Source of the DNA: Verrucomicrobiota bacterium
Lineage (GTDB): Bacteria > Verrucomicrobiota > Verrucomicrobiia > Limisphaerales > UBA9464
Direction of reading: 5' to 3'
DNA length: 39,721 nucleotides
Assembly: GCA_008933025.1 (NCBI GenBank)
Contig: WBXI01000010.1
Span: forward strand, 1 to 39,721
Shown: positions 26,466 to 36,119 of the stretch, piece after piece
How the letters are laid out: every line of letters starts with the position of its first letter
Numbering within the stretch: the first letter of the stretch is position 1
Notes under the pieces: model-generated
What the model saw: the letters and a program-made list of their open reading frames with translations, nothing else
What the model was told of the DNA's origin: nothing
Databases searched by the model: none
Position numbers and translations under genes: made by a program

Positions 26466-27317
26466 TCAAAGGAGATAAACCACGGGGAAAAGGAAGATCC
26501 AGACGAGATCGACGAAATGCCAGAAGAGGCCCACCACCTCGATGCGATTGGTAAACTGCTCCGGTTTGGTCTTCCACATCCGCGAACCGGGGAATGCGAA
26601 ATAGCCCATCACCAGCGCGCCGCCGAGCACATGGAGACCGTGGAGGGCGGTGATCGTGAAATAGATCGCGAAGAACGGGTGGTTGCGCGGGATGAAGGCG
26701 TCGAGATGGGCGATGTCGGCCACCTTGGGCTTCAGCGTCACATGTTCATGCGAGGCCTCGGCGTGCTTGGCTCCGTGGGATTCCTTCTTCGGATCCGCCA
26801 CGAACTCGACCGTCGCCACTTTCTCTTTGTTCAGGCGGTCGAGATTCCAGATGTCCGACAGGCTCCAAAAGCCCGGATGCTTGCCGTTCACCGCGAGGTG
26901 ACCGGTATAGACTTCACCGCTCTTCAGGCGCAGTTCGTAATGGGTGAACTTTTCGTTGTACTCGTAGGACTTCACGCCGAGGAAGCCGAACGCGCAAACC
27001 AGCGTCACCACCATGTAGCGCCGGAAGGCCGCCAACTTGCCCATCTTCAGGGAGGCCCATGCCATGACCACCGTGACGGAGGACGTGATGAGCACCGCCG
27101 TGTTGAACGTGCCGATGGGGATGTTCAAGAGCCCATGGGGCCAACCGAGGCGCATCGCCGGCCAATCACCCAGCGGCGCCTGGACGCGCAGCAGGATGTA
27201 GGACGAAAACAGCGCCCCGAAGAGCATGATTTCCGACGCTAGGAACAGCCAGATGCCGACCTTCGCGTTGTAGAGCCCGGTATCCGGCCGGGCCTTGTCT
27301 GTGTACGGGATTTCCAT
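26466..27317 (-). CDS. ctaE: cytochrome c oxidase subunit III
   Basis: 'KVGIWLFLASEIMLFGALFSSYILLR', 'FFAIYFTITALHGLHVLGGALVMGYF', 'NRIEVVGLFWHFVDLVWIFLFPVVYLL'. Confidence 0.95.
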   Translation of the reverse strand: MEIPYTDKARPDTGLYNAKVGIWLFLASEIMLFGALFSSYILLRVQAPLGDWPAMRLGWPHGLLNIPIGTFNTAVLITSSVTVVMAWASLKMGKLAAFRRYMVVTLVCAFGFLGVKSYEYNEKFTHYELRLKSGEVYTGHLAVNGKHPGFWSLSDIWNLDRLNKEKVATVEFVADPKKESHGAKHAEASHEHVTLKPKVADIAHLDAFIPRNHPFFAIYFTITALHGLHVLGGALVMGYFAFPGSRMWKTKPEQFTNRIEVVGLFWHFVDLVWIFLFPVVYLL

Positions 27318-27344
27318 GAAACGTCTGGGCTGGGGTCGAAATAC

Positions 27345-29141
27345 TCAGGGTTTGCGATCCTGCGGAATGAAGTCTGCCGGGGCACCCGGAACGCTATATT
27401 CGTAGGGTCCACGGTAAACCACGGGTTCGGTCGCGAAATTGCCGTGGGGCGGCGGCGTGGGGGTCGCCCAATCCAGGGTCGTCGCTCCCCAAGGGTTGTC
27501 GCCCTCCACCTTGCGTCCGGACTTGATGCTCAGGAATAGATTGATGATGAAAGGAATCTGCGCCACGGCCAGCAACAGTGCCGAGTGCGTGATCGATTTG
27601 TTCAGATGGATGGCGATGTCATCGGCGCCGAAATAGGTGGTTCCACCGTCCGCCATGCGGCGCGACATGCCGCGAATGCCCTGGATGAACATCGGCGCGA
27701 ACACGAGGTTCATGCCGACCAAGGACAGCCAGAAGTGAATCTGGCCCAGCACCTCGTTCATCCGCCGCCCCGTCATCTTCGGAAACCAGTAATATATTCC
27801 GGCGAACAACCCGAAAATCGTCCCGGGCGCCACCACGTAGTGGAAGTGGCCGATCACGTAGTACGAATCGTGGAGGAAAATGTCGGAAGCATTGAAACCC
27901 AACGGCAGACCCGTGAGGCCCCCGATGCCAAACATCGGCAGGAACGAGACCGCGAACAGCATCGGCGTGTTGAAACGGATCGATCCGCCCCAAAGCGAGA
28001 TGAACAGCGCGGTGAGGATGATGACCGAGGGGATGGAGATCATCATCGTGGTGGTCTGGAAGAACGTCGAGACCTTCGTCCCCATGCCCGTGAGGTACAT
28101 GTGGTGCGCCCAGACGATGAAGCTGAGGAAACCAATGCTCATCACCGAGTAGACCATGGACTTGTAGCCCCAGAGCGGCTTGCGGGTGTTGTTGGCGATG
28201 ACTTCCGCGACAATACCCATGGCGGGAAGGATCAGCACGTACACCTCGGGATGGCCAAGGAACCAGAACAGATGCTGCCACAACAACGGGCTGCCACCGC
28301 CACTCACCGGGAGCGTCTCGCCGCCGACCACGAGGCCCGTCGGGAGGAAAAAGCTCGTGTGGAGGAGATTGTCCATCAACTGGAGGATGCCGGCGGCCTC
28401 AAGCGGCGGGAACGCGAGCAACAGGAGGAAACCGGTCACGAATTGCGCCCAGACGAAGAAAGGCAGCCGCATCCAGCTCATCCCTTTCGTCCGGAGCTGG
28501 ATGATCGTCGTGATGAAGTTCACGGCGCCCAGCAACGAGGAGGAAATCAGGAGAACCATGCCGATCAGCCAGAGCGTCTGGCCGTTGAACGGACGGCCAA
28601 ACTCCGCGACCGTCGCCAGCGGGGAATAGGAGGTCCAACCGGACTTGGCCGTTCCACCCGGGACGAAAAAGCTGCCAAGCATCAGCACCCCACCCCAAAA
28701 GAACAGATGGTAGCTGGCCATGTTGAGTCTCGGGAACGCCATGTCGGGCGCACCGATCTGGAGCGGCGTCACATAGTTGCCGAACGCACCGAACGCCAGG
28801 GGCACCACCCCGAGGAACACCATGATCGTGCCGTGCATCGCCCCAAAGGAGTTGTAAAGGTCGGCCGACATGATCCCGCCCTTGGCTCCCTCGCCGAGGA
28901 TCGTCTCGAGCAGGTTGCCGAAGATGGCGACCGGTTTGCCGGGATTCGCCAACTGCAACCGCATGCACAGCATCAGCAGGAACCCGAACAGCAGGAAGAC
29001 CAGCGAGGTCAGCCCATACTGGATGCCGATGACCTTGTGGTCGGTGCTGAAAACGTACTTTTGCCAGAAGCCCGGCTCGTGGTGGTGCTCCGCCTCGTGC
29101 CCGTGGGCCGATGCGTGCTGGGTGCTCGTCGCTGTGCTCAT
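27345..29141 (-). CDS. ctaD: cytochrome c oxidase subunit I
   Basis: 'FWFLGHPEVYVLILPAMGIVAEVI', 'HHMYLTGMG', 'HDSYYVIGHFHYVV', 'NSFGAMHGTIMVF'. Confidence 0.97.
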   Translation of the reverse strand: MSTATSTQHASAHGHEAEHHHEPGFWQKYVFSTDHKVIGIQYGLTSLVFLLFGFLLMLCMRLQLANPGKPVAIFGNLLETILGEGAKGGIMSADLYNSFGAMHGTIMVFLGVVPLAFGAFGNYVTPLQIGAPDMAFPRLNMASYHLFFWGGVLMLGSFFVPGGTAKSGWTSYSPLATVAEFGRPFNGQTLWLIGMVLLISSSLLGAVNFITTIIQLRTKGMSWMRLPFFVWAQFVTGFLLLLAFPPLEAAGILQLMDNLLHTSFFLPTGLVVGGETLPVSGGGSPLLWQHLFWFLGHPEVYVLILPAMGIVAEVIANNTRKPLWGYKSMVYSVMSIGFLSFIVWAHHMYLTGMGTKVSTFFQTTTMMISIPSVIILTALFISLWGGSIRFNTPMLFAVSFLPMFGIGGLTGLPLGFNASDIFLHDSYYVIGHFHYVVAPGTIFGLFAGIYYWFPKMTGRRMNEVLGQIHFWLSLVGMNLVFAPMFIQGIRGMSRRMADGGTTYFGADDIAIHLNKSITHSALLLAVAQIPFIINLFLSIKSGRKVEGDNPWGATTLDWATPTPPPHGNFATEPVVYRGPYEYSVPGAPADFIPQDRKP

Positions 29142-30160
29142 AGTGATGTCTTCAACCGGGGAACCGGCGCGCCGGCATCGATTCCTCGCGCGGCCTGCGC
29201 GATCGATTGGCCTCCCGGATTCCTTCCAAAATCATTGTCCCCGAACTCGGCCCGGGGAAGCTTGTCGGCCACCAAAACCCCAAGTACCAGGGGCAGGTAG
29301 AGGATGCTTGCGAAAAACAGGATCCGCGCGTCCCGTGCGCGCAGGCGCATCGAAAAGGAAACGGCGGCCGCTAGGAAACAGATCCCGAGAACCAAGGCCG
29401 TGGCCAGATAGAATTTGCCCGAAACTCCCATGAGAAAAGGGGCCAGACTGAAAGCCAGCAGCAACAAGGTATGGCGCACTGCCGTCGCCCCCGTCCGCCG
29501 CCCATCCGGGTCGACCGTCGGGAGCATCCGGAACCCGCCCTTCGCATAGTCCTCGCGGTAGAGCCATGCGATTGCCATGAAATGGGGCAATTGCCAGAAA
29601 AAGAGCAGCGTGAACAGCGCCCAACCGCCCGCGGACAAACGCCCGGTGGCCGCCGCCCACCCGATCAACGGCGGCAGGGCTCCCGGCACCGCACCCACCA
29701 AAGTATTCAGCACCGTGATCCGCTTGAGCGGCGTATAGACGAAGAGGTAGCTCGCCAAGGTGATCATCCCGAGCAACCCCGACAAAGGGTTCACGCAGGC
29801 GGTCAATACCAGCATGCCCGCCATCGACATCATCACGCCGACCACGAGCACGGTGCGCGGTTGCACCTCGCCTGTCGGCAGCGGCCGATGCGCCGTCCGC
29901 GGCATGCGGGCATCGTGTTCCCGCTCGAGATACTGGTTGAGCGCAGCCGCGCCCGCAGCCAGAAGCGATGTCCCCAGCAGCGTCTCCACCAACAAGCGGT
30001 AATCCATCGGATCTCGCGACCCGAGATGAAAGCCCACCGCCGTCGTGAGAAGCACCAAAGCCGAAAGTCGCGCCTTGAAGAGTTCCGACCAAATCGCGAA
30101 TGCGCCACGCCCCTCGAAAGAGGTTGGGTCGGCCACGGCGATTTCGGCGTGCGTCTTCAA
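29138..30160 (-). CDS. ctaB: protoheme IX farnesyltransferase
   Basis: 'AALNQYLEREHDARMPRTAHRPLPTGEV' (prenyltransferase motif), 'FWQLPHFMAIAWLYREDYAKGGFRMLP'. Confidence 0.96.
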   Translation of the reverse strand: MKTHAEIAVADPTSFEGRGAFAIWSELFKARLSALVLLTTAVGFHLGSRDPMDYRLLVETLLGTSLLAAGAAALNQYLEREHDARMPRTAHRPLPTGEVQPRTVLVVGVMMSMAGMLVLTACVNPLSGLLGMITLASYLFVYTPLKRITVLNTLVGAVPGALPPLIGWAAATGRLSAGGWALFTLLFFWQLPHFMAIAWLYREDYAKGGFRMLPTVDPDGRRTGATAVRHTLLLLAFSLAPFLMGVSGKFYLATALVLGICFLAAAVSFSMRLRARDARILFFASILYLPLVLGVLVADKLPRAEFGDNDFGRNPGGQSIAQAARGIDAGAPVPRLKTSL

Positions 30161-30172
30161 AAAAAGGGAATG

Positions 30173-31315
30173 TCAGGAAGCCCCGATCGGCTCCCCGGCC
30201 GCGGTTTGTATTTCGCCGCGCGTCGGGTCGCAAGGATTGATTGCCAATCGGCCGTTTCTTGCCCGACAAAGCGCGATTCCCAAAGTGACCCCGGTCAGCA
30301 AGGAAAGCGCCCCAATCCCCACGTGCGCGGTCGCCACCGCGTCGAGTTTCCCAGTCCAAATCGTCGCGGCACCCAACAGGCACTGCGCACCCAGCAGGAT
30401 CGCCCACAGACGGAACCAACCCGACCACGGGCTAGCCGCCCGTCGCTGCCGGGCCGCGAGGGAAATCACGCCCGCCAGCAGCAGCACGGCCAGGATCCGG
30501 TGCACCATCTGCAGATGGATCTGGAAGGCCGTGACCGGCATGTCGTCGACGATCGATGTTCGCTGCTGGTTGATGCGCGCCAACGTGTCGGCATCCGTGG
30601 CGGGATAGACGCGGCCATAGGCCAAGGGAAAGTCGGGGATCGCCAGCCCGGCATGCTGTTGGCGCATCGTTGCGGCGACGACCAACTGGACCGACATCAA
30701 TGCCACGATGCCCAGCACCTCGCGATGTGCGCGGACCGGACCCGTGCTTCCGGAAGGACCGCCGAATCGACGCCATGACGGCGACGTCGCGAGCGCCACG
30801 ACACCGAGCAGGCAGAGGAAGATCTGCGAGGTGGTCGCGTGAAGGATTCCGAAAAACGTCGCCCCGGAAATCCCGAACACGGGGATGTCGTTCAACTTCA
30901 CCCGGTAGCCTCCGAGGGCCCCCTGGAGACACACGACGGCCACGGCGGTCCATGCCAGGCGACGCAACCAACGGCGTGATTCCGTGGCTTGGACACAACC
31001 GGCCAGAACGAGGGTCAATGCGCCGACGGAACTGGCCACCACCCGGTGCGCGTGTTCCCAGAAAACGCCGCCTTGCCGCCATTTTTCGAACGGGAAGGCG
31101 AACATGTGGTGGCCATAAGTGGTAGGCCAATCCGGGACGGCCATGCCCACGCTTTTCGAGGTGACAACCCCCCCCAGGACAATCAGTGCCAGCGTGGCGG
31201 CGACCACGGCACACGCCAAGACATGGACCCAGAACGGCGCGGACCGCCGGATGGACAGGGAACTGGGACGTTCGGGGGGCATCGGGACGGGACCGCGGGG
31301 AATCGTAAGCGACAT
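30173..31315 (-). CDS. ctaA: COX15/CtaA family heme A synthase
   Basis: 'VLGGVVTSKSVGMAVPDWPTTYGHHMFAFP...VFWEHAHRVVAS...QGALGGYRV...ILHATTSQIFLC...HRILAV'. Start chosen after the intergenic hairpin. Confidence 0.93.
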   Translation of the reverse strand: MSLTIPRGPVPMPPERPSSLSIRRSAPFWVHVLACAVVAATLALIVLGGVVTSKSVGMAVPDWPTTYGHHMFAFPFEKWRQGGVFWEHAHRVVASSVGALTLVLAGCVQATESRRWLRRLAWTAVAVVCLQGALGGYRVKLNDIPVFGISGATFFGILHATTSQIFLCLLGVVALATSPSWRRFGGPSGSTGPVRAHREVLGIVALMSVQLVVAATMRQQHAGLAIPDFPLAYGRVYPATDADTLARINQQRTSIVDDMPVTAFQIHLQMVHRILAVLLLAGVISLAARQRRAASPWSGWFRLWAILLGAQCLLGAATIWTGKLDAVATAHVGIGALSLLTGVTLGIALCRARNGRLAINPCDPTRGEIQTAAGEPIGAS

Positions 31316-31333
31316 CGCCGACAAAAACACATT

Positions 31334-31362
31334 GCCGCCGCGGGGCAAGACCCCGCAGCGGC
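31334..31362 (-). terminator. hairpin between cupredoxin gene and ctaA (weak terminator/processing hairpin)
   Basis: GCCGC(c)GCGGGG-CAAGA-CCCCGC(a)GCGGC; minus strand followed by AATGTGTTTTTGT. Confidence 0.55.
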
Positions 31363-31379
31363 ATGCATGGCGGAAGGCG

Positions 31380-32078
31380 TTACTTCAGCTCGATGGTGGC
31401 GTTCGCCGCGGCACCGGAATCCTTGACCTCGACCTCTTGGGTCACTTCGCCGCCCTTGAGATGCTTGAAAGCCAGCGTGTACTTGCCGGCGGGCAGTCCC
31501 TTGATCGCGTAATGCCCGTCCTTGTCGGTCACGGCGAAGAACGGGTTACCCACGACGCCGATGTAGCCGAACATCCACGGATGGACGTTGCATTGCAGTT
31601 TCACGAACACTTCGGGGTTCTGGAAGACACGATCCATGGGCTTGGCGCCGGGACCCTGCGCGGTGTTGAACGGCGTGTTGCCCGCGTCCGACTTCATGAA
31701 GTTGACGTTGTGCAGGAACGGATCGGAATTGGTGATCTCGACCGCAACGCCCGCCATGGCTCCCGAGACATAGGGTTCGTAGAGGCAACCCTTTTGGTCG
31801 ACGACCGTCTTGGTGGCGGGCGCATCGAACTTCGTGCCCGACAGGCCGGCTTTCACGTAGACAAACACGTTGCCAAGGCCGTGGTCCGCACCCACGACGA
31901 AATGCCGGGTGGTCACGGTGCCACTGACCGCCTTGCCGCAATTGGCATCGGCCATCAGCGGTGCGATGGGCTTCTCGGGAGGCGGGGTTCCCTTGAGGGT
32001 AACCTTGCCGGTGACATCGCCGCCGAGAACGGTGGCAGCGGAGGCCGCGATCGCGGCCGCGATGAGGGATTGTTTCAT
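31380..32078 (-). CDS. exported cupredoxin-domain protein (plastocyanin-like with carboxypeptidase-regulatory-like C-terminus)
   Basis: Signal peptide; 'SDPFLHNVNF' His and 'LQCNVHPWMFGYIGVV' Cys-His-Met type-1 copper ligands; 'TDKDGHYAIKGLPAGKYTLAF'. Confidence 0.85.
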   Translation of the reverse strand: MKQSLIAAAIAASAATVLGGDVTGKVTLKGTPPPEKPIAPLMADANCGKAVSGTVTTRHFVVGADHGLGNVFVYVKAGLSGTKFDAPATKTVVDQKGCLYEPYVSGAMAGVAVEITNSDPFLHNVNFMKSDAGNTPFNTAQGPGAKPMDRVFQNPEVFVKLQCNVHPWMFGYIGVVGNPFFAVTDKDGHYAIKGLPAGKYTLAFKHLKGGEVTQEVEVKDSGAAANATIELK

Positions 32079-32150
32079 AGTTTCTTTGGTCAAATGACTG
32101 CCACGAATCGCCGCACGCTAAGGACGAGTCCCCGGAGCGGCAAGCATTTC

Positions 32151-32164
32151 GTGAAACTTTTCAC
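32151..32164. promoter_or_regulatory. CRP/FNR-family-like palindrome upstream of the cupredoxin/oxidase operon
   Basis: GTGAAACTTTTCAC = GTGA-N6-TCAC, a perfect palindrome with CRP core spacing, 73 nt upstream of the cupredoxin start. Confidence 0.4.
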
Positions 32165-32200
32165 AAGCTCGATTGAAAGACGATGGCTGGGTTGCGGTAT

Positions 32201-32713
32201 TCAGCGCTTTTCTTGGCGTTTAATGGCCTTCGACCCGGCGGTCCCGGCCCGCAACCGGCGCAATAAACGTCCCATTTCCAGCGCCGTCCCGGCGGCTTCC
32301 AACCCTCGGTTTGTCCCGGGGTCCAGACAACGCTCCCGCGCCTGGTCTTCCGACGCCAAAGTCAGGACTTCGTGCACGCAGGGCACGCCCGTCTCCAACT
32401 GCAGTGCCATCAACGCACTCGTCACTGCCTCGCCAATTTGCTGCGCATGGGTCGTTGCCCCCTGCCAGATCACGCCGAGACACACGATGGCGTCCGGCCG
32501 CCCTTCGCCGCGCCGCGCCAACGCCGCGGCTGCGACCGGGATCTCGAACGAGCCGGGTACGCGAACCTCCTCGACCGCCGCGCCGGCATCCGAAAGGACC
32601 CCCACGGCGGCCCGGCGCAGGCCGTCCACGAACCGGGCGTTGTAACGGGATGCGACGATCGCCACCACCAAGCCTCGCCCATCCTGTTTCCGAAGTTTGG
32701 CTTCCTTCAGCAT
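32201..32713 (-). CDS. ribH: 6,7-dimethyl-8-ribityllumazine synthase
   Basis: 'VVAIVASRYNARFVDGLRRAA', 'VPGSFEIPVAAAALA', 'AIVCLGVIWQGATTHAQQIGEAV'. Confidence 0.92.
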   Translation of the reverse strand: MLKEAKLRKQDGRGLVVAIVASRYNARFVDGLRRAAVGVLSDAGAAVEEVRVPGSFEIPVAAAALARRGEGRPDAIVCLGVIWQGATTHAQQIGEAVTSALMALQLETGVPCVHEVLTLASEDQARERCLDPGTNRGLEAAGTALEMGRLLRRLRAGTAGSKAIKRQEKR

Positions 32714-32723
32714 CGGTTCACTT

Positions 32724-33926
32724 TCACAAAGTGTGCCCCATCCGGTCACGCTTGGTCTTCAGGTAGCGTTCGTTGTGAGGGTTCGGTTTCACCCGAACCG
32801 GCAGTTGCTCGACGATTTCGAGACCATAGCCCTGCAACCCGACCACCTTCTTGGGATTGTTGGTGAGCAACCGGATCGAATGCAGCCCCAGATCCACCAG
32901 CATCTGCGCGCCGATGCCGTAATCGCGCAAATCCATCGGAAACCCGAGGCGAAGATTGGCCTCCACGGTGTCCAAGCCCTGCTCCTGAAGGCGGTACGCC
33001 TTGAGTTTCGGTCCCAACCCGATCCCACGGCCTTCCTGGCGCATGTACAATACGACGCCACAACCTTCCGCCTCGATCCGCGCCATTGCAGCGTGCAATT
33101 GGGGCCCACAATCGCAGCGCCGCGACCCAAACACGTCGCCCGTCAGGCATTCGCTGTGAACCCGGACCAAGACCCCTTTGCGTCCGGCCGGCTTGCCCTT
33201 GACCAAGGCCAAGTGGTGCAGGCCGTCGGCCTTGGATGCATACAGGTAAAGCTCGAATTCGCCATAATCCGTCGGCATTTGCACCACCTCCAGGCGTTCG
33301 ACCAGTTTTTCCTGACTCCGGCGGAACTGGATGAGGTCGGCGATCGCGCATACCTTGAGCCCATGTTTGCGGGCAAACTTCCGCAATTCCGGCAACCGCG
33401 CCATCGTCCCGTCGTCGTTGAGGATCTCGCAGATAACCCCCGCCGGACGGAATCCCGCCAACCGCGCCAAATCCACCGCCGCCTCCGTATGGCCGGCCCG
33501 CCGGAGCACCCCGCCCGGTTTGGCTCTCAACGGGAAAACATGGCCGGGCTTCCGGAGATCCGTGGGGGTCGCCGTTGGATCCGCGATCACCTGAATGGTC
33601 CGGGCCCGGTCCGCCGCGCTGATTCCCGTGGTCACCCCGGTCGCGGCGTCGACGCTGACCTGAAAATCGGTTTTGAACGAGTCCTCGTTCCGCGCCACCA
33701 TTTCCTCGATCCCGAGCTGGTGCAGGCGTTCCGGGGTCGTGGGAACACAAATCAGGCCGCGTCCGAAGCGCGCCATGAAGTTGATGGCCTTGGGTGTCGC
33801 CTTCTCCGCCGCCATCACCAAGTCCCCTTCGTTCTCGCGATCCGCATCGTCGACAACGATGACCATCTTTCCCTTCCGAAGGTCGCCCAAGGCGGATTCG
33901 ATGCTATCCAACGACTTTGACCGCAT
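32724..33926 (-). CDS. ribBA: bifunctional 3,4-dihydroxy-2-butanone-4-phosphate synthase / GTP cyclohydrolase II
   Basis: '[40 protein letters not shown]', '[13 protein letters not shown]', '[23 protein letters not shown]', '[10 protein letters not shown]'. Confidence 0.97.
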   Translation of the reverse strand: MRSKSLDSIESALGDLRKGKMVIVVDDADRENEGDLVMAAEKATPKAINFMARFGRGLICVPTTPERLHQLGIEEMVARNEDSFKTDFQVSVDAATGVTTGISAADRARTIQVIADPTATPTDLRKPGHVFPLRAKPGGVLRRAGHTEAAVDLARLAGFRPAGVICEILNDDGTMARLPELRKFARKHGLKVCAIADLIQFRRSQEKLVERLEVVQMPTDYGEFELYLYASKADGLHHLALVKGKPAGRKGVLVRVHSECLTGDVFGSRRCDCGPQLHAAMARIEAEGCGVVLYMRQEGRGIGLGPKLKAYRLQEQGLDTVEANLRLGFPMDLRDYGIGAQMLVDLGLHSIRLLTNNPKKVVGLQGYGLEIVEQLPVRVKPNPHNERYLKTKRDRMGHTL

Positions 33927-34073
33927 GCCGGGACGATAGAAGCGGAGTCCCGGGAGTGAAAGAAAGGTCGAAGACTGTCGGCAAGGTTGCAGGCGGCGCC
34001 CGTTTCCGGTTACTTTCCGGGGAAGCAGGCACCAGTCCCCGGACCGCGAATGCGGTTTCGAAGAGGCGGATGG

Positions 34074-34595
34074 ATGTCTGGCATCAGCAGCGTGGCCGTC
34101 TACACCGCCAGCAATCGACACCGAAGGGCCCGCGTCAGCGCCGGCCTGCTGATGTACCGCGGCCGCGACGCCGAGTTGGAGGTCTTCATCGCGCACCCCG
34201 GCGGGCCATGGTTTCCACACCGCGACACCGATGTCTGGACCATTCCCAAAGGCGAACTCGAGCCCGGCGAGGATCTGCTTGCCGCAGCCATCCGCGAGTT
34301 CGAGGAAGAGGTCGGCATCAAGCCCAAGGGACCGTATCTCGAACTGGGCTCGATCCGTCAGAAGGGCGGGAAGACCGTCCATGCATGGGCCTTCGAGGGA
34401 GACCATCCCGACGACGAACCGGTCAAAAGCAACCGGGTCGACATCGAGTGGCCCCCCGGCTCCGGCAAATGGGGTTCGTGGCCGGAAATCGACCGCGCCG
34501 GGTTTTTCCCGGTCGCAGCGTCTCGGACCAAGCTGAAGCAGAGCCAGCACCCGTTGCTGGATCGCTTGGTGCAAGCCGTGGGCGCGTCCATTTGA
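34074..34595 (+). CDS. NUDIX hydrolase
   Basis: Nudix box '[23 protein letters not shown]'; '[43 protein letters not shown]'. Confidence 0.92.
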   Translation: MSGISSVAVYTASNRHRRARVSAGLLMYRGRDAELEVFIAHPGGPWFPHRDTDVWTIPKGELEPGEDLLAAAIREFEEEVGIKPKGPYLELGSIRQKGGKTVHAWAFEGDHPDDEPVKSNRVDIEWPPGSGKWGSWPEIDRAGFFPVAASRTKLKQSQHPLLDRLVQAVGASI

Positions 34596-34611
34596 GCGCC
34601 CGTACCGCACC

Positions 34612-35019
34612 TCAGCGCCGCACCAAGAAGTCGATCACGAAGACGTCCGCGAGAAACGGTCGCAACAGCGCGCCGAACGCCTTGTGGTCGGGATGCACGA
34701 GGTATTCGTCCCGGGCCTTTTCGGAGGCGAAGGTCAGCACAAAGGCGTGGGTCAGGCCCTTGTTGAGTCCCTCCGGACTGTTGTTCAGCCCCCATTCGTA
34801 GCGCTGAATCTGCGGGATCTTGTTCTTGAGGCCGGCAAAGGCGTCTTCCACCCGGCGGACATCCTCCGGTTTCGCGGTGTCCTTGAACCGGAACGCCACC
34901 ACGTGGCGGAGTTCCGCCTTTCCCTTGTCCGCTTTCGCCTTTCCCGGCGGTGCCGCGGCAACTCCCATCGCCATCGAGGTCACCCAGGCAACCGCCAATG
35001 CCAGCCACATCGATTTCAT
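34612..35019 (-). CDS. exported Dabb (stress-responsive alpha-beta barrel) protein
   Basis: Signal peptide then '[80 protein letters not shown]'. Confidence 0.92.
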   Translation of the reverse strand: MKSMWLALAVAWVTSMAMGVAAAPPGKAKADKGKAELRHVVAFRFKDTAKPEDVRRVEDAFAGLKNKIPQIQRYEWGLNNSPEGLNKGLTHAFVLTFASEKARDEYLVHPDHKAFGALLRPFLADVFVIDFLVRR

Positions 35020-35257
35020 CGGCCCGAAGCGTCCCCGAATCCTCGCGCGGTCAGCAACACATTCCCCACACGGCCCCTTCCCCTCCTCTGCCGGCATGTC
35101 GAAGGCCGTCCCGCCCCCGAATCCCACCGCTCGCTCGTTAGGCTTTTGCACTTTCCCGAGTTTCGCTGAAACTCAACCCCATCTGCAGCGATCTTGCCGT
35201 GAGGCGTGGGTCGGCGGTGGCGGAAAACCGGAATCCAAGTCGGCAAGGAACCATTCC

Positions 35258-36100
35258 ATGGCGGAAGATCGGATGCAGCTTCATCGATGGGAGCTGAAGT
35301 ACATCATCCCGGAAGAGCTGGCGCTCGGCATCCGGGAGTTCGTGCGTGCCTATCTCGACGTCGACGAGTACGGCATCGGCCGCCCCAACCTTTCGTACAC
35401 GATCCACAACCTGTATCTGGATTCGGACGACCTCGCGATCTACTGGGGCACGATCAATGGGGACCGAAACCGTTACAAACTGCGGATCCGCTTCTACGGG
35501 GACAATCCCAAGTCGCCGGTTTATTTCGAGATCAAGCGCCGATCGAACGACGCGATCCTCAAACAACGCGGCGGGGTCAAACGCGGGGCGGTCGCCGCGG
35601 TTCTTGCCGGGCAATTGCCCGGCGCGGAAGACTTGGTTTCGGGCGATGCCCGGCAATCGGCCGCGATCCAGCGATTTGTCCAACTGATGGAGGCGGACCG
35701 AGCGACGCCCACGGCACACGTGTGCTACGAACGCGAGGCATGGATCAGTCCGTCGGACAACGCGGTCCGCGTGACCTTGGACCGCAACGTGCTCATCGCG
35801 CCGGAATTCAATGCCCGGTTCGAGGCGCGGATGGACGGCGCAAGCGAGGTGTTCGGCAAGCGGGTGGTCCTGGAACTGAAGTTCACGGGGCGTTTCCCGG
35901 ATTGGTTCGGGGAAATGGTCCGCATCTTCGGCCTGAAGCAGGGATCCGCCTCGAAATACGCCGATGGGATTGCCACCAAGGGCGAGTCGCATTTCTATCG
36001 GCACGGGCAACAAGGGCCGGTACGGGCAGACCCGGCGGCAAGCGAAGCGAACCGCCGCGCACGCCTTGGGCGCATCGAGAGGCCTTTGGAAGGGGCATGA
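35258..36100 (+). CDS. VTC-domain (polyphosphate polymerase-like) protein
   Basis: 'RWELKYIIPEELALGIREFVRAYLDVDEYG...YTIHNLYLDSDDLAIYWGTINGDRNRYKLRIRFYGDNPKSPVYFEIKRRSNDAILKQR...VRVTLDRNV...VVLELKFTGRFPDW': tunnel-fold VTC signature residues. Confidence 0.88.
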   Translation: MAEDRMQLHRWELKYIIPEELALGIREFVRAYLDVDEYGIGRPNLSYTIHNLYLDSDDLAIYWGTINGDRNRYKLRIRFYGDNPKSPVYFEIKRRSNDAILKQRGGVKRGAVAAVLAGQLPGAEDLVSGDARQSAAIQRFVQLMEADRATPTAHVCYEREAWISPSDNAVRVTLDRNVLIAPEFNARFEARMDGASEVFGKRVVLELKFTGRFPDWFGEMVRIFGLKQGSASKYADGIATKGESHFYRHGQQGPVRADPAASEANRRARLGRIERPLEGA

Positions 36101-36119
36101 CCAGCAGGGGAACGACACC

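Noticed and set aside
27585-29300. 571-aa + strand ORF
   Set aside because: Antisense to cytochrome oxidase subunit I, which has all catalytic motifs.
33927-34073. FMN riboswitch upstream of ribBA
   Set aside because: No RFN-element conserved blocks seen on the minus strand leader.
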